Positions 1 to 11,749 of a DNA stretch of 64,000 nucleotides are shown here, piece by piece. The notes beneath the pieces were generated by a model, which made no database searches, had not been told where the DNA came from, and worked only from the letters and a program-made list of their open reading frames with translations. Source of the stretch: Diaporthe sp. PMI_573 (lineage: Eukaryota > Ascomycota > Sordariomycetes > Diaporthales > Diaporthaceae); contig JAJTUP010000004.1 of NCBI GenBank assembly GCA_021399435.1, positions 1 to 64,000 on the forward strand, in the 5' to 3' direction. Both the position numbers and the translations under genes were made by a program. Positions within the stretch are counted from its first letter, which is position 1, and each line of letters starts with the position of its first letter.

Positions 1-640
1 TTATAAAGTTATAGTTTACTATTTTTTTAAGATATAAATAAGATAAAATATTTTATTAGTAATTTTAAAAATTAAATATATTTTTGGAAAGATTTTTATT
101 AAGATACTTTCTAAGTATTTTAAGTTTTTCTTTATTAAGTTTATAGATTTTATAAAATTTAATTTTTTTATAAAGATATCTTATAATTATATAGATTATA
201 TTTAGAGATTTTTATATTAAATTCTTTTTAAAATACTTATTTATAATATTTTTTAATATTTTTTAAAATTTTATTAGTATACTCTATTTTTTATTTATAT
301 ATTATATTATATCTAGCCATCTTATTCTTTACTTCTTCTTTAAGTCTACTATAAAATATAAAGATCTTAGTATTATCTATAGAGTTAATTCTGGTATAGA
401 TTTGTTAAAATTTTATAGTATAGGTTATAGCAGGTCCTTTTTGTTATAACCTTAAGAGTTTTCTTTTAGCTTGTTGTTTTTTATCCGGGTTCTAAAATAG
501 AGTCTTTAGGGTATTCTTATAGTTTTTATATTTATTAAAATCTTCTGGGTTTTCTATCTATAATTTTTAAATACTTTAGTATTAATATAGTTAGTAAGGT
601 ATAGTTTAAACTATATAAAGGCCTTTTTTTTAAGAAACAA
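1..640 (-). pseudogene. Ty3/gypsy gag-pol relic, cut by window edge
   Basis: This is an AT-rich remnant of an LTR retrotransposon polyprotein. Reading the minus strand through stop codons, about 610-300 resembles a Ty3/gypsy gag core, with segments such as NPDKKQQAKRKLLRL followed by IYTRINSIDNTKIFIFYSRLKEE. About 160-60 resembles the N-terminal flank of the reverse transcriptase (NLNKEKLKILRKYLNKNL). Only about 140 bp separates the two, so the protease region is missing, presumably by an internal deletion. Stops are mostly TAA/TAG, as expected from C-to-T decay. It is a different copy from the complete element beginning at 808. The family call rests on remembered motif patterns only. Confidence 0.5.
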
Positions 641-710
641 GGCAGCGTATATAATTTTCTTTTTATTAGGTTAACTATCTAGCTAGTTAAAATATTAGTA
701 TACTTAAACC

Positions 711-721
711 CAGAGTTGTGA
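711..721 (+). repeat. Left terminal inverted repeat candidate of hAT-like element
   Basis: The sequence CAGAGTTGTGA is the exact reverse complement of 12439-12449. The neighbouring bases extend the match only weakly. Confidence 0.5.
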
Positions 722-728
722 CAGTTTA

Positions 729-772
729 GTATACAACTGTATACCTAGGTATACAGGTATACAGGTATACAA
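729..772 (+). repeat. Left subterminal TATACAGG repeat array
   Basis: Short GTATAC/TATACAGG units lie just inside the left inverted repeat. They mirror, in inverted orientation, the longer array near 12262-12438. hAT transposases commonly bind short subterminal repeats, so these may be such sites; that role is inferred. Confidence 0.5.
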
Positions 773-807
773 CTAAATTAAGTCAAATCTTTTTAAAAAT
801 ATATAAG

Positions 808-1072
808 TGTCACGATAGCAGGCAGGCGGTTCCCGGACAGGTGGACGTCGAGCAGTCAGGGTGATTAGGCAGGTCTTTTATTCACTATGTACAGGCTCTA
901 TCCTTAGTAGGTACAGGCTCTGTTGACAAGACGTAGCTCGAAGAGCTACAAAATAGCTATCAGGATAGGGTGCAGAGTTTTATCAAGCCAGCAGCTTACG
1001 TAATCAACCCCAACCCTCTAGGTTAGGCATCCCCCATAGCACGGTCCACCACGGACCACCAGGACTATAATA
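808..1072 (-). repeat. 3' LTR of the retrotransposon (relative to its minus-strand genes)
   Basis: This 265-bp copy aligns without gaps to 6204-6468. It is more decayed at its inner end, where the terminal GTGACA of the other copy reads ATAATA here. Confidence 0.9.
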
Positions 1073-1184
1073 GTACCCCCCTCTCCAGGACCAAACTCCT
1101 AAGAGGTCGTCAGGGGCTAGGCTTATACGGGTATCTCCTATGGAAGTTATGCACAACCTCCTAAGCGTTCTCTAGGTACGACGC

Positions 1185-4100
1185 AGGCACCTCTTCAGGT
1201 TCATCATATCTAGTCTACTTGACTATATACTTTAGGCATAGACAGCCCCAGCCACGATGATCCTATCAGGAATCTAGGACCTCTTTGACTTCCCACTCTT
1301 ATAGGCCATCCACTTTAATAAGCAGTAGGAGTTCATTTCTCTAAGCAGGTAGCAGGTCATCAGTAGTAAGCTATAATAGGCTAATGTAAAAGATAGGGTG
1401 AATCTTCATAGACTTAGGTAGGGCTAGGTGATAGGCCTAAGGGCTAACAACCTTCTTGATCTAGAACAGGCCACAGTTCTTCTAATCTAGTTTCTTTATA
1501 GGATGTAGAGTCTTGATATTTCGGGTATTGAGCTAGACCTCTTAGTTAACTCAAAACTAGTAGGCTAGGTAGCGCTTGTAGTTTACTTGCTCCCTATAAC
1601 AGGCCTAAATAGTAGCTATCTTACTTCTTATATGTTTAGTAATCACTTGCATTTAGGAAGTAAACTTCTTAGTATTATACATACTAGGTTGCTCAGAGGG
1701 TAGGGAGGGCTTAAAGCCTAGTCGTGGGTAGAATCCATAGTTCCTAAAGAATAGTATAACAGAGGTAGTTTCAGAGACAGTATCATTCAAGGTAAACTTA
1801 GCTAGCAGGAGCTAATCAGACCAGTCATCTTACAAGTATACTATATATAGGCACAGGTATTGTTCTAGGATAATATTTATATACTCTATCTATCTATCAG
1901 TTTCCAGGTAGTATATAGTAGTAAGTATAGTAGAGATTCTTAGGCAGCAGGTAATATATTTCTAGAATCTAGAGATAAACTAGGGGCCCTAGTCAGAGAC
2001 GATCGTTACCAATAGGCCGTGTAACTTCTAGACATACTTAGTAAACAGGCAAGCTACTTCTCTAGAATCACAGGTCCCCTTACATATAATAAAATATCTT
2101 ATTTTAGTAAGGTAATTAACCATAACTATAATAACATCATGTCCCTAGCTAGTAGGTAGGTATATAATGAAGTCTACCAAGACGTCCCTCTAGGCTTACT
2201 CAGGAACAAGGAGGGGCTTTAGTAGGCCTTGACAAGCTTCTTAGTTTAGCTTAGCCCAGCAATACTAGTAACAGTTCACAACCTAACATTATACAAAACA
2301 TAGTATCTAGGGCTAGTAGTATTCACAATCTAAGATCTTATAGGTTCTTACAGACCCAGGGTAGCTAGTAATTAGTAATTCATAGTAGGAGTTCAGGAGC
2401 TTGGCTTTCAGCTTAGACAGATCCAGGACATATAGGCAGTTCCCATAGTATAGGTATCCATAGTAGTTCTCGTACTCAGCTAGGGTTAGTAGCAGGTATC
2501 AAGGAGAGTCCTCTTCCAAGGCCTTTAGGATAGAATAGGGAATCAGGTCTTCTAAGTATCCTTTCTTAAATAAGGTAGATATTTCTTCATCCTAGAGTAG
2601 GTAGGCTAGTTCTATTCAGCAGCATATCGTAGCTAAAAAACATATAGTCTTCCTTTACAGTAGGGCAGGATCCAAATTTTCTTTCTTTAGGACTACTTAG
2701 CTCTAGTATAGCAGCCTCTCATCCCCTTCCTAAGGCAGGTCCTCTAACCTCCTAGTTAGTATATCCAGCTTAGTACCTTGCTTTCCTAGGTAGTATATGA
2801 TCTAAAAGTTAAAACACGACAAAAATTCTGCCTAGCAGGCTTGGTAGTGGTTAAGCAACTTTGTTATTATAAAGTACTCCAGGTTTTTATAGTCTGTAAT
2901 AACCTTAATCAGGGACGGGGCCCCTTCTAGTTCCGGGTACCATTCTTTAAAGCAACGGATAATAGTAAGTAGTTCCTTATTATATATCTTATAGTTATAT
3001 TCTGTTGAAGAATGTTTTTTCGAGAAGAATGTAACAGGTTGCAGGACTCTATCATCCCCATACTAGGACATTACTCCGGTAGAGATAAAGTTAGAAGTAT
3101 TAGTTTCTAGTATAACATCCTTTTCCTAGTTAAAGTAGGCTAGTACAGGTACTTGTATAAATATAGTCTTCAGGTCATTAAAGGCTTTCTTGCAAGAGGA
3201 GTCGAAATCGAATCATACTCCCTTTTTCATTAGGTAGACTAGTAGTAAGATTATTTTAGAAAAGTCCTGGACGAACTAGTAGTAAAAGTTACCAAACCTA
3301 ATAAAGGCTTACACGTCTATTAGGCAGGTTAGGATTTTCTAGGAAACAATAATCTCAACCTTCTTTAGGTCCATCCAGATCCCATATATGCCTATAATTA
3401 GGCCTAGGAAGGTCGTCTCTTTAATAAAGAATTCATACTTCTCTAACTTAGCATATAGGCCAGCTTCTCGCAGGGTAGTCAAGACTAGCCACAGGTATTC
3501 TTCATGTTTAGAACGGGTACAGCTATAGATCAAAATATTATCCAGGTATGCTATGTAGAACACATCTAGGTATAGTCTTAGGGTATCGTTAATAAATCTT
3601 TAAAAGGTCAAGGGGGCTCTAGTAAGCCTAAATAGTATTACTAACGTTTCAAACAAGCTAAAGCAGGTACAGAAGGTAGTTAGATATTCCTCCCCTTTAT
3701 ATATACAGAGGTTGTTAAAGGTAGCGATTATATTAACCTTTAAGAAATACTTTATCTCCTTTAGGTTATTTAGGGTCTCCTTAATCAAGGGTAGGGGGTA
3801 ATAGTCCTTAACCATAATATTGTTTAAGGCTTGATAATCTATATAGAATCAGAGTCCTCCTCTAGGTTTAGATATAAATAGGACTAGTAAGGTAATATAG
3901 GAGGTGCTTAGTTAGATAAATCCCTTTTATAGGTTCTTGTCTAGCCATCCTCTCAGGGTTATTAGCTTATCTCAAGACATAGAATATAATAGGCTAAAGA
4001 GTAGCATCTCCCCTTTGATTAGCTAGATATGGTAGTCGTATGAATAGTAGGGTAGTAACTTCTTAGCCTCCTTGGGTAAGAAGATATTAGTAAATTCTTC

Positions 4101-6172
4101 CAGTTCCTTAAGTAGGGTTTTTATAGGCTCAGGTTCCTTGCTAGTAGGGCCTGAGTACTAGGCTTCTAATATATCATTAATCTGTTCTAAGGATGTAGAA
4201 AACAGGTGGTAGCCCTCCTTGTGGGCATAAACAGTGGCAGCTCTCAAGGTGACTTGGTATAGCTCATATTTTCTCAGAATATCAGGGCAGGACAGGGGGT
4301 AGTAGGTCCAGGCAGTCTTTAGTACATCTTACAGCGCTTTTAGTTTAGTAGGCTTCCTAGGGATATTATAGTGGCAGTAGTAGTATTTGTTATTAAATAT
4401 AATTATATAAAAGGTAAAGTAAATAGTTAGGTCATGTTACTTTAGCTAGGGCATTCCCAAGACAACAAGATAATAGGCTAACTAAGTAGTAAACATCATC
4501 ATAGTATCTTAGAAGTAGTCATTAATATAGTAGGAAATCAAGGTATAGTAGGTGATGGTATCCTTAGAGGGTCTCCCATTAATTACTTCTAGGTTAAATA
4601 GTTTCTTTAAGGATAATAAAGGAATATCATAAGCCTTAGCCTATTCCTTATCTATAAAAGCCTTTCCTTCAGCTCTAGTATTAGTCAAGGTATAGGTAAG
4701 TATTTCCTTTCCTCCTATAGTTAGGTATACAGGTAGTATTAGTATATTAGAACGTTAGTTTTATTCTTCCTTAATAGTTAGTCTGGTAATGGCGGTAGTA
4801 GAGATACGTAGAGTATACTTGCAAGGAGCCTGAGGGCAACTTACCTCAGGCTTGCTCCGTTTATTAAACTCTAGGCAGGGGAATTACTACATCCATGGGT
4901 GGGCGAGCAAGGCGTAGAATGGATTAGCGACTAGAGAGGTAACCAAGAGGTAGGGGAAGAGGGGTAGAAGGTCTGTATATAGGGTGGGCAGTTATCTAGT
5001 AAGTAGTACTAGGTGACGAAGTGATCTAGCAAGCCATAACAGTAGTATTTACAGCGTTCCTTATAGCCATTACTCTAGTACTAAGAGCTTAGGTCTATTA
5101 GGTTACTAGTAGGGAGAGGTGGCGTGGGTGGTTTTTAAATAGAGGTAGTAACAGGTTTAACTATAGTAGTATATATCTTTAGGGTGGTCTGAGCAGGCGT
5201 AGAAGTAGGCCTATGGTGGGAGACTTATTGCTAGTATTAGTAGAAACAGTTATCCAAGGACTAGAGATGTCAGGTATAGGGCTAGAACTCATCAGAGTTA
5301 GCAGGGTTATATAGGAGTATATCCTAAAGCTTATAGGAAATCCCTTAGAATAGCAGAGGTAAGAGGGCAGTATCTAGCATTTCCCCCTCTAGGGTAAGGT
5401 ACTAGAACTCAGTAAAATAGGTACTAAAGTCTTAGTTATGTTATTTTAGTTAATATAGCTTATTCCAGGAGTTCTAAATATAGTCTAGATCCCTAAAAGC
5501 TTCTTCTAGGTACTTAAGCAAGTCTAGGTAGTCCATAAACTAGGGAACACTATATAAGGTCTTAGGTAGGATTAATTCATATACCTTTTCCATAAGGCGT
5601 CTAGTAACATAGGTTAGGCAGGTAATAATAGTAGGAAATCAGTCAGTATTAGTAGTTATTTTGGCATAGATCTGTTATATAAAGCAGTAAAGGTCATGGC
5701 AAGATCTATTAAATTCCTTTAAGTTAGGTAGTTTCTCGCTAAGGATAGTAGAACTAATACTTGTGATAGGAGTAGGCAAAGTTACTCCTAGTATAGTATC
5801 TATAGTTTAGTTAACACGGGGACTAGTAGGGGCAGGTTCAGTAGTAGGAGTCTATATAGCAGGTGTGGTAGCATTCAAGAGTTATAGTTTCTCGAGTTCA
5901 AGGTAGATAACCTCCCTCTAGATAGCATCATACTAGTCTTTCTAGTAGCTAATTACCCCGTCTTGCTTAGTTAGGTCGAAGCATAAGGAAGTAATTATAG
6001 TATTATAGTCCAGGGTCTTGATTTAAGAGGAAGAGATCTCTTCCTCGAGCATAGATGTATACTAGTTAAGGTTATACAAGTATAACATCTAGTTAGAGGT
6101 ATATTTAGCAACATGATAAGCTAACTTCTCTAGGGAGTTAGTACTTAGAGGTAGCTATAGGCGGTTCGACAT
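1185..6172 (-). pseudogene. Retrotransposon Gag-Pol polyprotein remnant with chromodomain
   Basis: The gag start is an ATG at 6172, and the first in-frame TAG follows within six codons. A CCHC-like knuckle remnant lies near 5040-5080. Reverse transcriptase is readable at 3815-3339: conserved YPLPLI, a LFRLTRAP block, then YLDNILIYS in place of the canonical YLDDILIYS, so a catalytic Asp is altered. RNase H follows near 3060-2790 ([21 protein letters not shown] and [10 protein letters not shown]). Integrase should lie in about 2600-1400. A chromodomain-like segment ends the polyprotein near 1340-1185 (KYIVKW, then ASYLENA). Chromodomains place it among the chromoviruses, which favour heterochromatin. 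Stops throughout are mostly TAG, explained by CAG-to-TAG changes. It is not functional. Confidence 0.82.
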
Positions 6173-6203
6173 GGTGTCAATGTCTAAGGGGGGAGCTATG
6201 TAG

Positions 6204-6468
6204 TGTTATGATAGCAGGTAGGTGGTTCCTAGATAGGTGGACGTCGAGCAGTTAGGGTAATCAGGTAGGTCTTCTATTCACTACATACAGGCTCTATCCT
6301 TAGTAGGCACAGGCTCTATTAACAAGACATAGCTCGAAGAGCTACAAAATAGCTATTAAGATAGGGTACGGAGTTTTATCGAGCTAGCGGCTTACATAAT
6401 CAACCCCAACCCTCTGGGTTGGGCATCCCCCATAGCGCGGTCCGCCGCGGACCGCCAGGACTGTGACA
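6204..6468 (-). repeat. 5' LTR of the retrotransposon (relative to its minus-strand genes)
   Basis: This is the partner of 808-1072, flanked on the outside by the ATAAG target duplication at 6469-6473. It keeps more C and G near its outer end, including GCGCGGTCCGCCGCGGACCGCC-like sequence that is partly palindromic. Confidence 0.9.
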
Positions 6469-6469
6469 A

Positions 6470-6640
6470 TAAGTTAGGCTATATTATATACTTTTAGACT
6501 TTATTTTTAGTTTTATTTATTTAATTTATTATTTAACCCATTTATTTAATTTATTTATTTTAGCAATCTATTTAATTTATTTATCTAATCTATCTATCTA
6601 ATCTATTTATGTAATCTATTTATTATCTAGACTTTCCAAG
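6470..6640. other. AT-rich spacer with TTTATTTAAT/ATCTATCTA simple repeats
   Basis: Low-complexity sequence between the retrotransposon and the 38-bp repeats. It belongs to the hAT-like element if the boundaries proposed here are right. No coding potential seen. Confidence 0.6.
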
Positions 6641-6806
6641 GCTTCCGGCTTATTTATCTATTAATAGACTATTATTTAGACTTTCCATAGCTTCCGGCTT
6701 ATATATCTATTATTTAGACTTTCCATAGCTTCCGGCTTATATATCTATTATTTAGACTTTCCATAGCTTCCGGCTTATATATCTATTATTTAGACTTTCC
6801 ATAGCC
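6640..6806 (+). repeat. 38-bp tandem repeat upstream of the C2H2 gene
   Basis: Units beginning TATTTAGACTTTCCATAG start at 6673, 6711, 6749 and 6787, with an exact period of 38. A degenerate copy precedes them near 6632. Each unit carries the relatively GC-rich core GCTTCCGGCTTAT. The array ends about 180 bp before the proposed start codon at 6983, so it could be a promoter array or a set of subterminal transposase sites. It is better preserved than its RIP-decayed surroundings. Confidence 0.75.
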
Positions 6807-6982
6807 TATAGTAAGTGTTTATAGTAGCTTGAAATCAAACATAAATATAGAGGCTATTCCTTTCTTTCTTTCTTTTCTTTTTTCCTTCCTCTCTATCGTT
6901 TTATTATCGATTCAACACATCTTACCTACTACTCTACTACTTAAAACACACTTATATCTCTTACCCCTAACCCTTATTTACA

Positions 6983-8334
6983 ATGTCTTCCTATATTACC
7001 CGTCGTGCTCAAGCCGAGCTTTTAAAGCTCGCTTTTTCCACTTTTATCAACTCTATTGTCGACACTCTACCTCCTACCGTACGTTTTTTTTCTTTTTTTC
7101 TTTTTTTATTATTACTAACAGTATTATAGAACCCTAACCCTTACTTAAGTACTGCCGATATGCCATACAACCCTGGCAATCCCCCCTATTACGTATGTTT
7201 CTCTTCTTTTTCTTCTTTTTCTTCCTTTTTTCTTCTTTTTTTCTATTTCCTTTTATACTAATATATTATAGGGGCTATCTGGATTTGAAGGGCGTGAAAA
7301 CACCCCTTATAACCCTTTGCAACCAATTAAAAAGCTTCAACCCCCGGTATGTTTTTTTATTATTTCTTCTTTTTATTATTTTCTTGCTAATATTCTTTTT
7401 AGCTCTGTCCTCCTGTTAAGGACGCCGAATTAGCTCAAGCGACTACTTAGCTAGCTAATCTAGAGGTAATTAAGTCTTAAAACTATTATTAACCCTAACC
7501 CTGACTTATTTATTAGCTTGTGGCTCAATCTCCCCTTTCTCCATCCTCTCAACCTGTGTCTCCAATAGACAAAGACGTTGGTACTGGCCTTAACGACTCT
7601 AAGTATCCGTTTTTCTGGGTAAGCTATATATCATTGAAATCCTCCTTTTTTGCTCTATTTATTGATATTTTTTATATAGTATTCAACAGCTCCACTCGAG
7701 GCCGACGAATTAAACCTTACCGATATCGAACCCCCCTCTTTTGCTGGCGATGTCTTCATCTAGAAAGTAGATACCCTTACCATAAGTATACCTAAAAATA
7801 GCTCCTTTTTTTCTGTATTTAATGATATATTTTACTAACTATTATCTTTATTATAGCATCCAACAGACGAGGAATTCGAAGCCCTAGCCGACAAATATAA
7901 TTATAACTAACCTCTACCACCCAGTTGTTTTACTAAAGAAGTAAGTAATAACCCTAACCCTATTTTTTCTAAGTACTATATATACTAACTATTATTTAGC
8001 ATTAGTGGCAGCAAATTAACCAGAAAACGTGTCCTAATCCTGTATAGAATTACTTTTTAATAAAGTATCCAGAACGTATATTTATCGACACTGTTGATTA
8101 TATTTACGGCTATACTATGTGGTATAATGTAAGTAAATAGCTGATATTTTCAGCCTTTATTAATAATATATACTAATTTATTAATAGTTTTTTCATGCTG
8201 ATAGAAACCCTAGGCGTTACTTATGTCTAGACTGTGAAAAAGTCTTTATTTCTCAGCGGCAAATTCGTATGCACTGTAGGCATGTTTAGAAGGGTCGCCG
8301 TAGTAATTGTGCTCCTAAGAGAAGCTTAAATTAG
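6983..8334 (+). pseudogene. Nine-exon C2H2 zinc-finger gene inside the hAT-like element, decayed
   Basis: The proposed exons are 6983-7078, 7130-7192, 7272-7346, 7403-7465, 7517-7618, 7680-about 7790, 7857-7940, 8000-8128 and 8188-8334. Nearly all introns are in phase 0, with GT..AG ends, CTAAC/CTAAT branch sites and T-rich interiors. The product starts MSSYITRRAQAELLKLAF, runs through Pro-rich segments and ends in a C2H2-like finger (CLDCEKVF...RMHCRH). In-frame TAG or TAA codons occur in exons 4, 6, 7, 8 (two) and 9, each one C-to-T change from CAG or CAA. The end of exon 6 is uncertain. I do not recognise the family. It may be an accessory gene of the transposon or a gene the transposon captured. 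An upstream TATA-like element and CT-rich leader (about 6836-6900) resemble the region upstream of the transposase. Confidence 0.6.
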
Positions 8335-8715
8335 GGTTAGGGTCTTTTTTTTTAATATAGTATAGTTAGGGTAAGCTAATATATATTTTTACTATTTTTA
8401 AACAACTGTTTTCCTATACTTTAAAGTATTTTATTTTTTTAAAACTATATAAATATAAAATAGATTTAAAAGTATATATAGTAATAATAATAATAGTTTA
8501 GACTATTAGTTTATATAGAGTTATAATAAAAATATTTTTAATGTTAAATAAGATATTTATATAATTAAATATTAAATATTATTGATTTATACTAAGGTTT
8601 TAACTAAAGCTTTAACTAATTTAAACTATTTTATTTCTTTTAAATCTTTTAACGTTTTTTCTCTTTACTTTTAATACTTAAATATATAAATACTAATAAA
8701 TACATTAATTAAAGT
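8335..8715. other. AT-rich gap between convergent genes, with TTAGGG-like motif
   Basis: Separates the 3' ends of the C2H2 gene and the transposase. ATTAGGGTTAGGG at 8330-8342 overlaps the C2H2 stop codon. Otherwise only AT-rich sequence is seen. Confidence 0.6.
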
Positions 8716-11700
8716 CACTATTATCTCCTTCCTCTAAATCTATTTTAGATTTACTAGATGAATCTTTATATAAATCTGGCTGTTTTTTAATTTTTAGCGA
8801 TTCTTTTTCTTTTTTATTATATTTTAAAATCAATAATTCTTTTCGCGTCTTATGTTTTAAATTAGTACGCCTTTTAGTAATAATATTTATACTACTATTA
8901 AAGTTTCCTTTAATAGCAGTAAAAGTAGCTAGAATATTTAAATATTTAATAGCTAATATTAATAAATAAAGATATAGGGTTTTATTTAATTCCTACTACT
9001 TAAAGATTAAAAACTATTAATAATAAAGATTAGTAAACTATAAATATTTAATAAATTTAATATATTATTTACTTATATCTCTAGGTTTAGGTGTTTCTTT
9101 TATATATCTTTTTATTTTTTCTTTTAAATTATTATCTGTATTATTATTAGTATTATAATTAATCTTATTAGCTGGAAAAAAAGAATTTAATATTTGTTTT
9201 TCTTTAATCTTTCTTTGATTTTTCTTTTTTGGCAAAAGGGGTTTACTAGTTAAATCGATATATATTTTATTTTGTATAGTAGGTTGAGGTAAAGGAGGTA
9301 ATTTAGATTCTTTGTCTTTATTATCTTTAACTTTATTATAAACCCTATATATTATTAATATTTTATATTAATAAAAATACTTTAAGTAAAGTAAAAACTT
9401 ACTCTTTTAATTTAGTAAATAGAAGCTTTTTAATATAATTAATATTACTAAAAGAAAGATTTATATCTTCTAAGGCTACTATATTTGGTTGTGGATCTAA
9501 TAGTGTAGCAAATAAAGTTGTTTTATAATTTTTAATATCTTGAGTTGTCTATTTTAAATTTAAAGAAAAGTAAGTATTTAATTTATTTAATCCTGTATTA
9601 ATAGCGTCTATAAAAGACTGTAAATATAGATGTAAAAGAACCTAAAGATATTAGTATAAAATATTAAATAAATATATATATAACTTTTACTTATACTATC
9701 TTCTTCTCCTAAATTTAACTTATCTATATATACTTATTTAAAGTCTAATAGTTTTTTGTATATACTATTAATCTAGTTTAATGTTAAACTTAAAGTAGAG
9801 TAGGTTAACCTTTAAAAAACATAGTAGGTTTGTAAAAAAGATATAGAATATCTCTTAAATTAGTTAATTATATCCATTCCTTTTTAGGAATAGCTATTTC
9901 TTTTAATAAACTGTGGTTAAAGTCTTGAATAAGCTGATTTATAGGATATTGAAACATTATAGCTATATTTAACATTTTATATAAAGAATTCCAACGAGTA
10001 TTAATATCTAATATTAAATAAAATTAGTTTTATTATTAAAACCTTAAAGTAAATAAAGTATAAATAAATACCTAGTGGAATTAATGCTCTATTATCTTTA
10101 TTATCGATTTTACCGTTTAATTTACATTCTTGAAGAATTTCAAGCCAACGTTTTTTAATCTGTCGATTTCGTTTAATTACTATAGCAACTTGTCGAATTT
10201 TATTAGGTAACCCTATTTTTTATTAGTAAATATATAATTTAAAAAGTCTATTTCTTTAAATACCTAGTAGTTTATTTAAAGTCTTATCTTTTTCTGATTT
10301 AGAAATAGATTCCCATTCTTCTCCGGTTCGAGTAAAAATATTAGATAATTCAATTTCTTGTAGATCTTTACTATTAATAGTATTTTTATTAAAAGAATGA
10401 ATAATAGCTCTAGCGGATATATTAAATATATAGGCTATACAGCGTATATTGTTTTGAAATTCATTGTTAAATTCGAGAAAATATTTAAGTTTAAAGTTAT
10501 TGATAAATGTATTATTATTTGAGCCGTTATCTCGAGTAATGCTATAATTTAATGTTAATATATATTAATTAAAAAGAAAATAAATAAATTATACCTATTA
10601 ATAGCATTTAATGGCAATTCTAAAGAAATAGCTATATTGTTTTTAAATATTTCAAATATATATTCTCTACTATAGGCTTTGTGTAAAATTTCAAAGCTTA
10701 TATTAATATTATTAGTATAAAGATAAATCTAATAATTAATATATATTTCTTACCTATTAGTCGATAATCAGGCTTATAGTTTTTATTAATATAATTTATT
10801 ATAATACCTAAATATCTATAAGAATCAATAGAAGTCTATATATCTAATTGTATAGATATTCCTTTGTTATTTTCAATTTGTTTTTTAATGATTTTTTTAA
10901 TATCTTAAATAGTATTATTATAAGAAACTCGTAAAAAGGCCCTTAATTTTCGATAGTATAACTTAGGTATATTTCTATATATTAATGTTATTAATAAATT
11001 AATAGAATATATATAATATAATACTTACTTGTTTAAATATTCTGTTAATTCATTAAAGGATGAAGAAGATAAAATGTGAAAAGATAAATTATTAGAAGAT
11101 AGAAAATTAATAATCTTCTTTAAATATATTTTATTATCAATACTTAAGTTCTGAGATAACCCTCTTTTTTTTCGATTTCCAGTAAAAGACTTAGTAATAG
11201 ATAATTGAGTACTTTATTGAGATTTTAAATCTAAATCATAGTGTATAGTTTCGTTATAGTCTAATCCTAATTTTATTATTAATATTATTAATTAATATAG
11301 TTATATTTAATGAATAACTTACTTTTAATTAATTTATCTTCAACTTTAGGACAATAAGCTATTTGTATATGTTTTTCTTCATAATGAGTTGTACCATTAG
11401 AGCTAATTTGAGCCCTAACAGCATTATAGGTATATTTAGCTCTACAACCCGGCATAGTACAATAAAATACTACTTTTCGAGGGGTAGAATAATTAATATC
11501 TAATAGTTTATAAGAAAATAATTCATTTGTAATTATATAAGCGTTAGGTGGTTTAAAAGTAAAAGTTGATTTATTTCCTCTTTCGTTTTTAAATTCGTCT
11601 TTTTTAGCTGGCGTTTTAAAACAATTATTAGTAGATATAACGCTATTAGCGTCACTACTAATATAACTATCGTCTTCAGGGTCAGATTCCTGGGCAGGTC

Positions 11701-11749
11701 GAATTCGATAATTAGAAGGTCCAGCAGCCGAAGAAGTAAAAGAAGCCAT
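8716..11749 (-). pseudogene. hAT family transposase, multi-exon, RIP-decayed
   Basis: Exon 1 (11323-11749, ATG at 11749) encodes a Ser/Asp-rich N-terminus and a BED-like zinc finger (CTMPGC, then HYEEKH). Exons at about 11029-11266 and 10754-10974 follow in continuous frame. Downstream come the hAT RNase H-like core (TRDNGSNNNTF, with its conserved Asp), the segment IRCIAYIFNISA, the INTRWNSLYKML motif, and a C-terminal hATC-like dimerisation region ending near 8716 (ATFTAIKGNFNSSIN). Introns recur at GT..AG sites in very AT-rich sequence. In-frame stops are present (for example in exons 2 and 3), and one junction near 10754 does not keep frame, so the gene is probably dead. The next-to-last exons were read only by eye, and their limits are approximate. 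Confidence 0.75.

Larger units (their letters stand above)
808..6468 (-). mobile_element. Complete Ty3/gypsy LTR retrotransposon (chromovirus), RIP-mutated
   Basis: Two 265-bp LTRs (808-1072 and 6204-6468) flank a 5.1-kb interior. The insertion is bounded by a perfect 5-bp direct repeat, ATAAG, at 803-807 and 6469-6473. The coding strand is minus, so 6204-6468 is the 5' LTR. The better-kept LTR begins TG and ends CA, in the larger inverted form TGT...ACA. A polypurine tract (pyrimidine-rich on the plus strand, about 1074-1086) abuts the 3' LTR. The interior encodes gag, reverse transcriptase, RNase H, integrase space and a chromodomain in the normal order, but is full of stop codons. The LTRs differ by about 35 positions by my count, all transitions, which is typical of RIP rather than simple ageing. 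It sits inside the hAT-like element. Confidence 0.88.

Noticed and set aside
6829..7419. Phe/Leu-rich plus-strand frames
   Set aside because: They run through T-rich introns of the C2H2 gene; the exon chain explains the region better.
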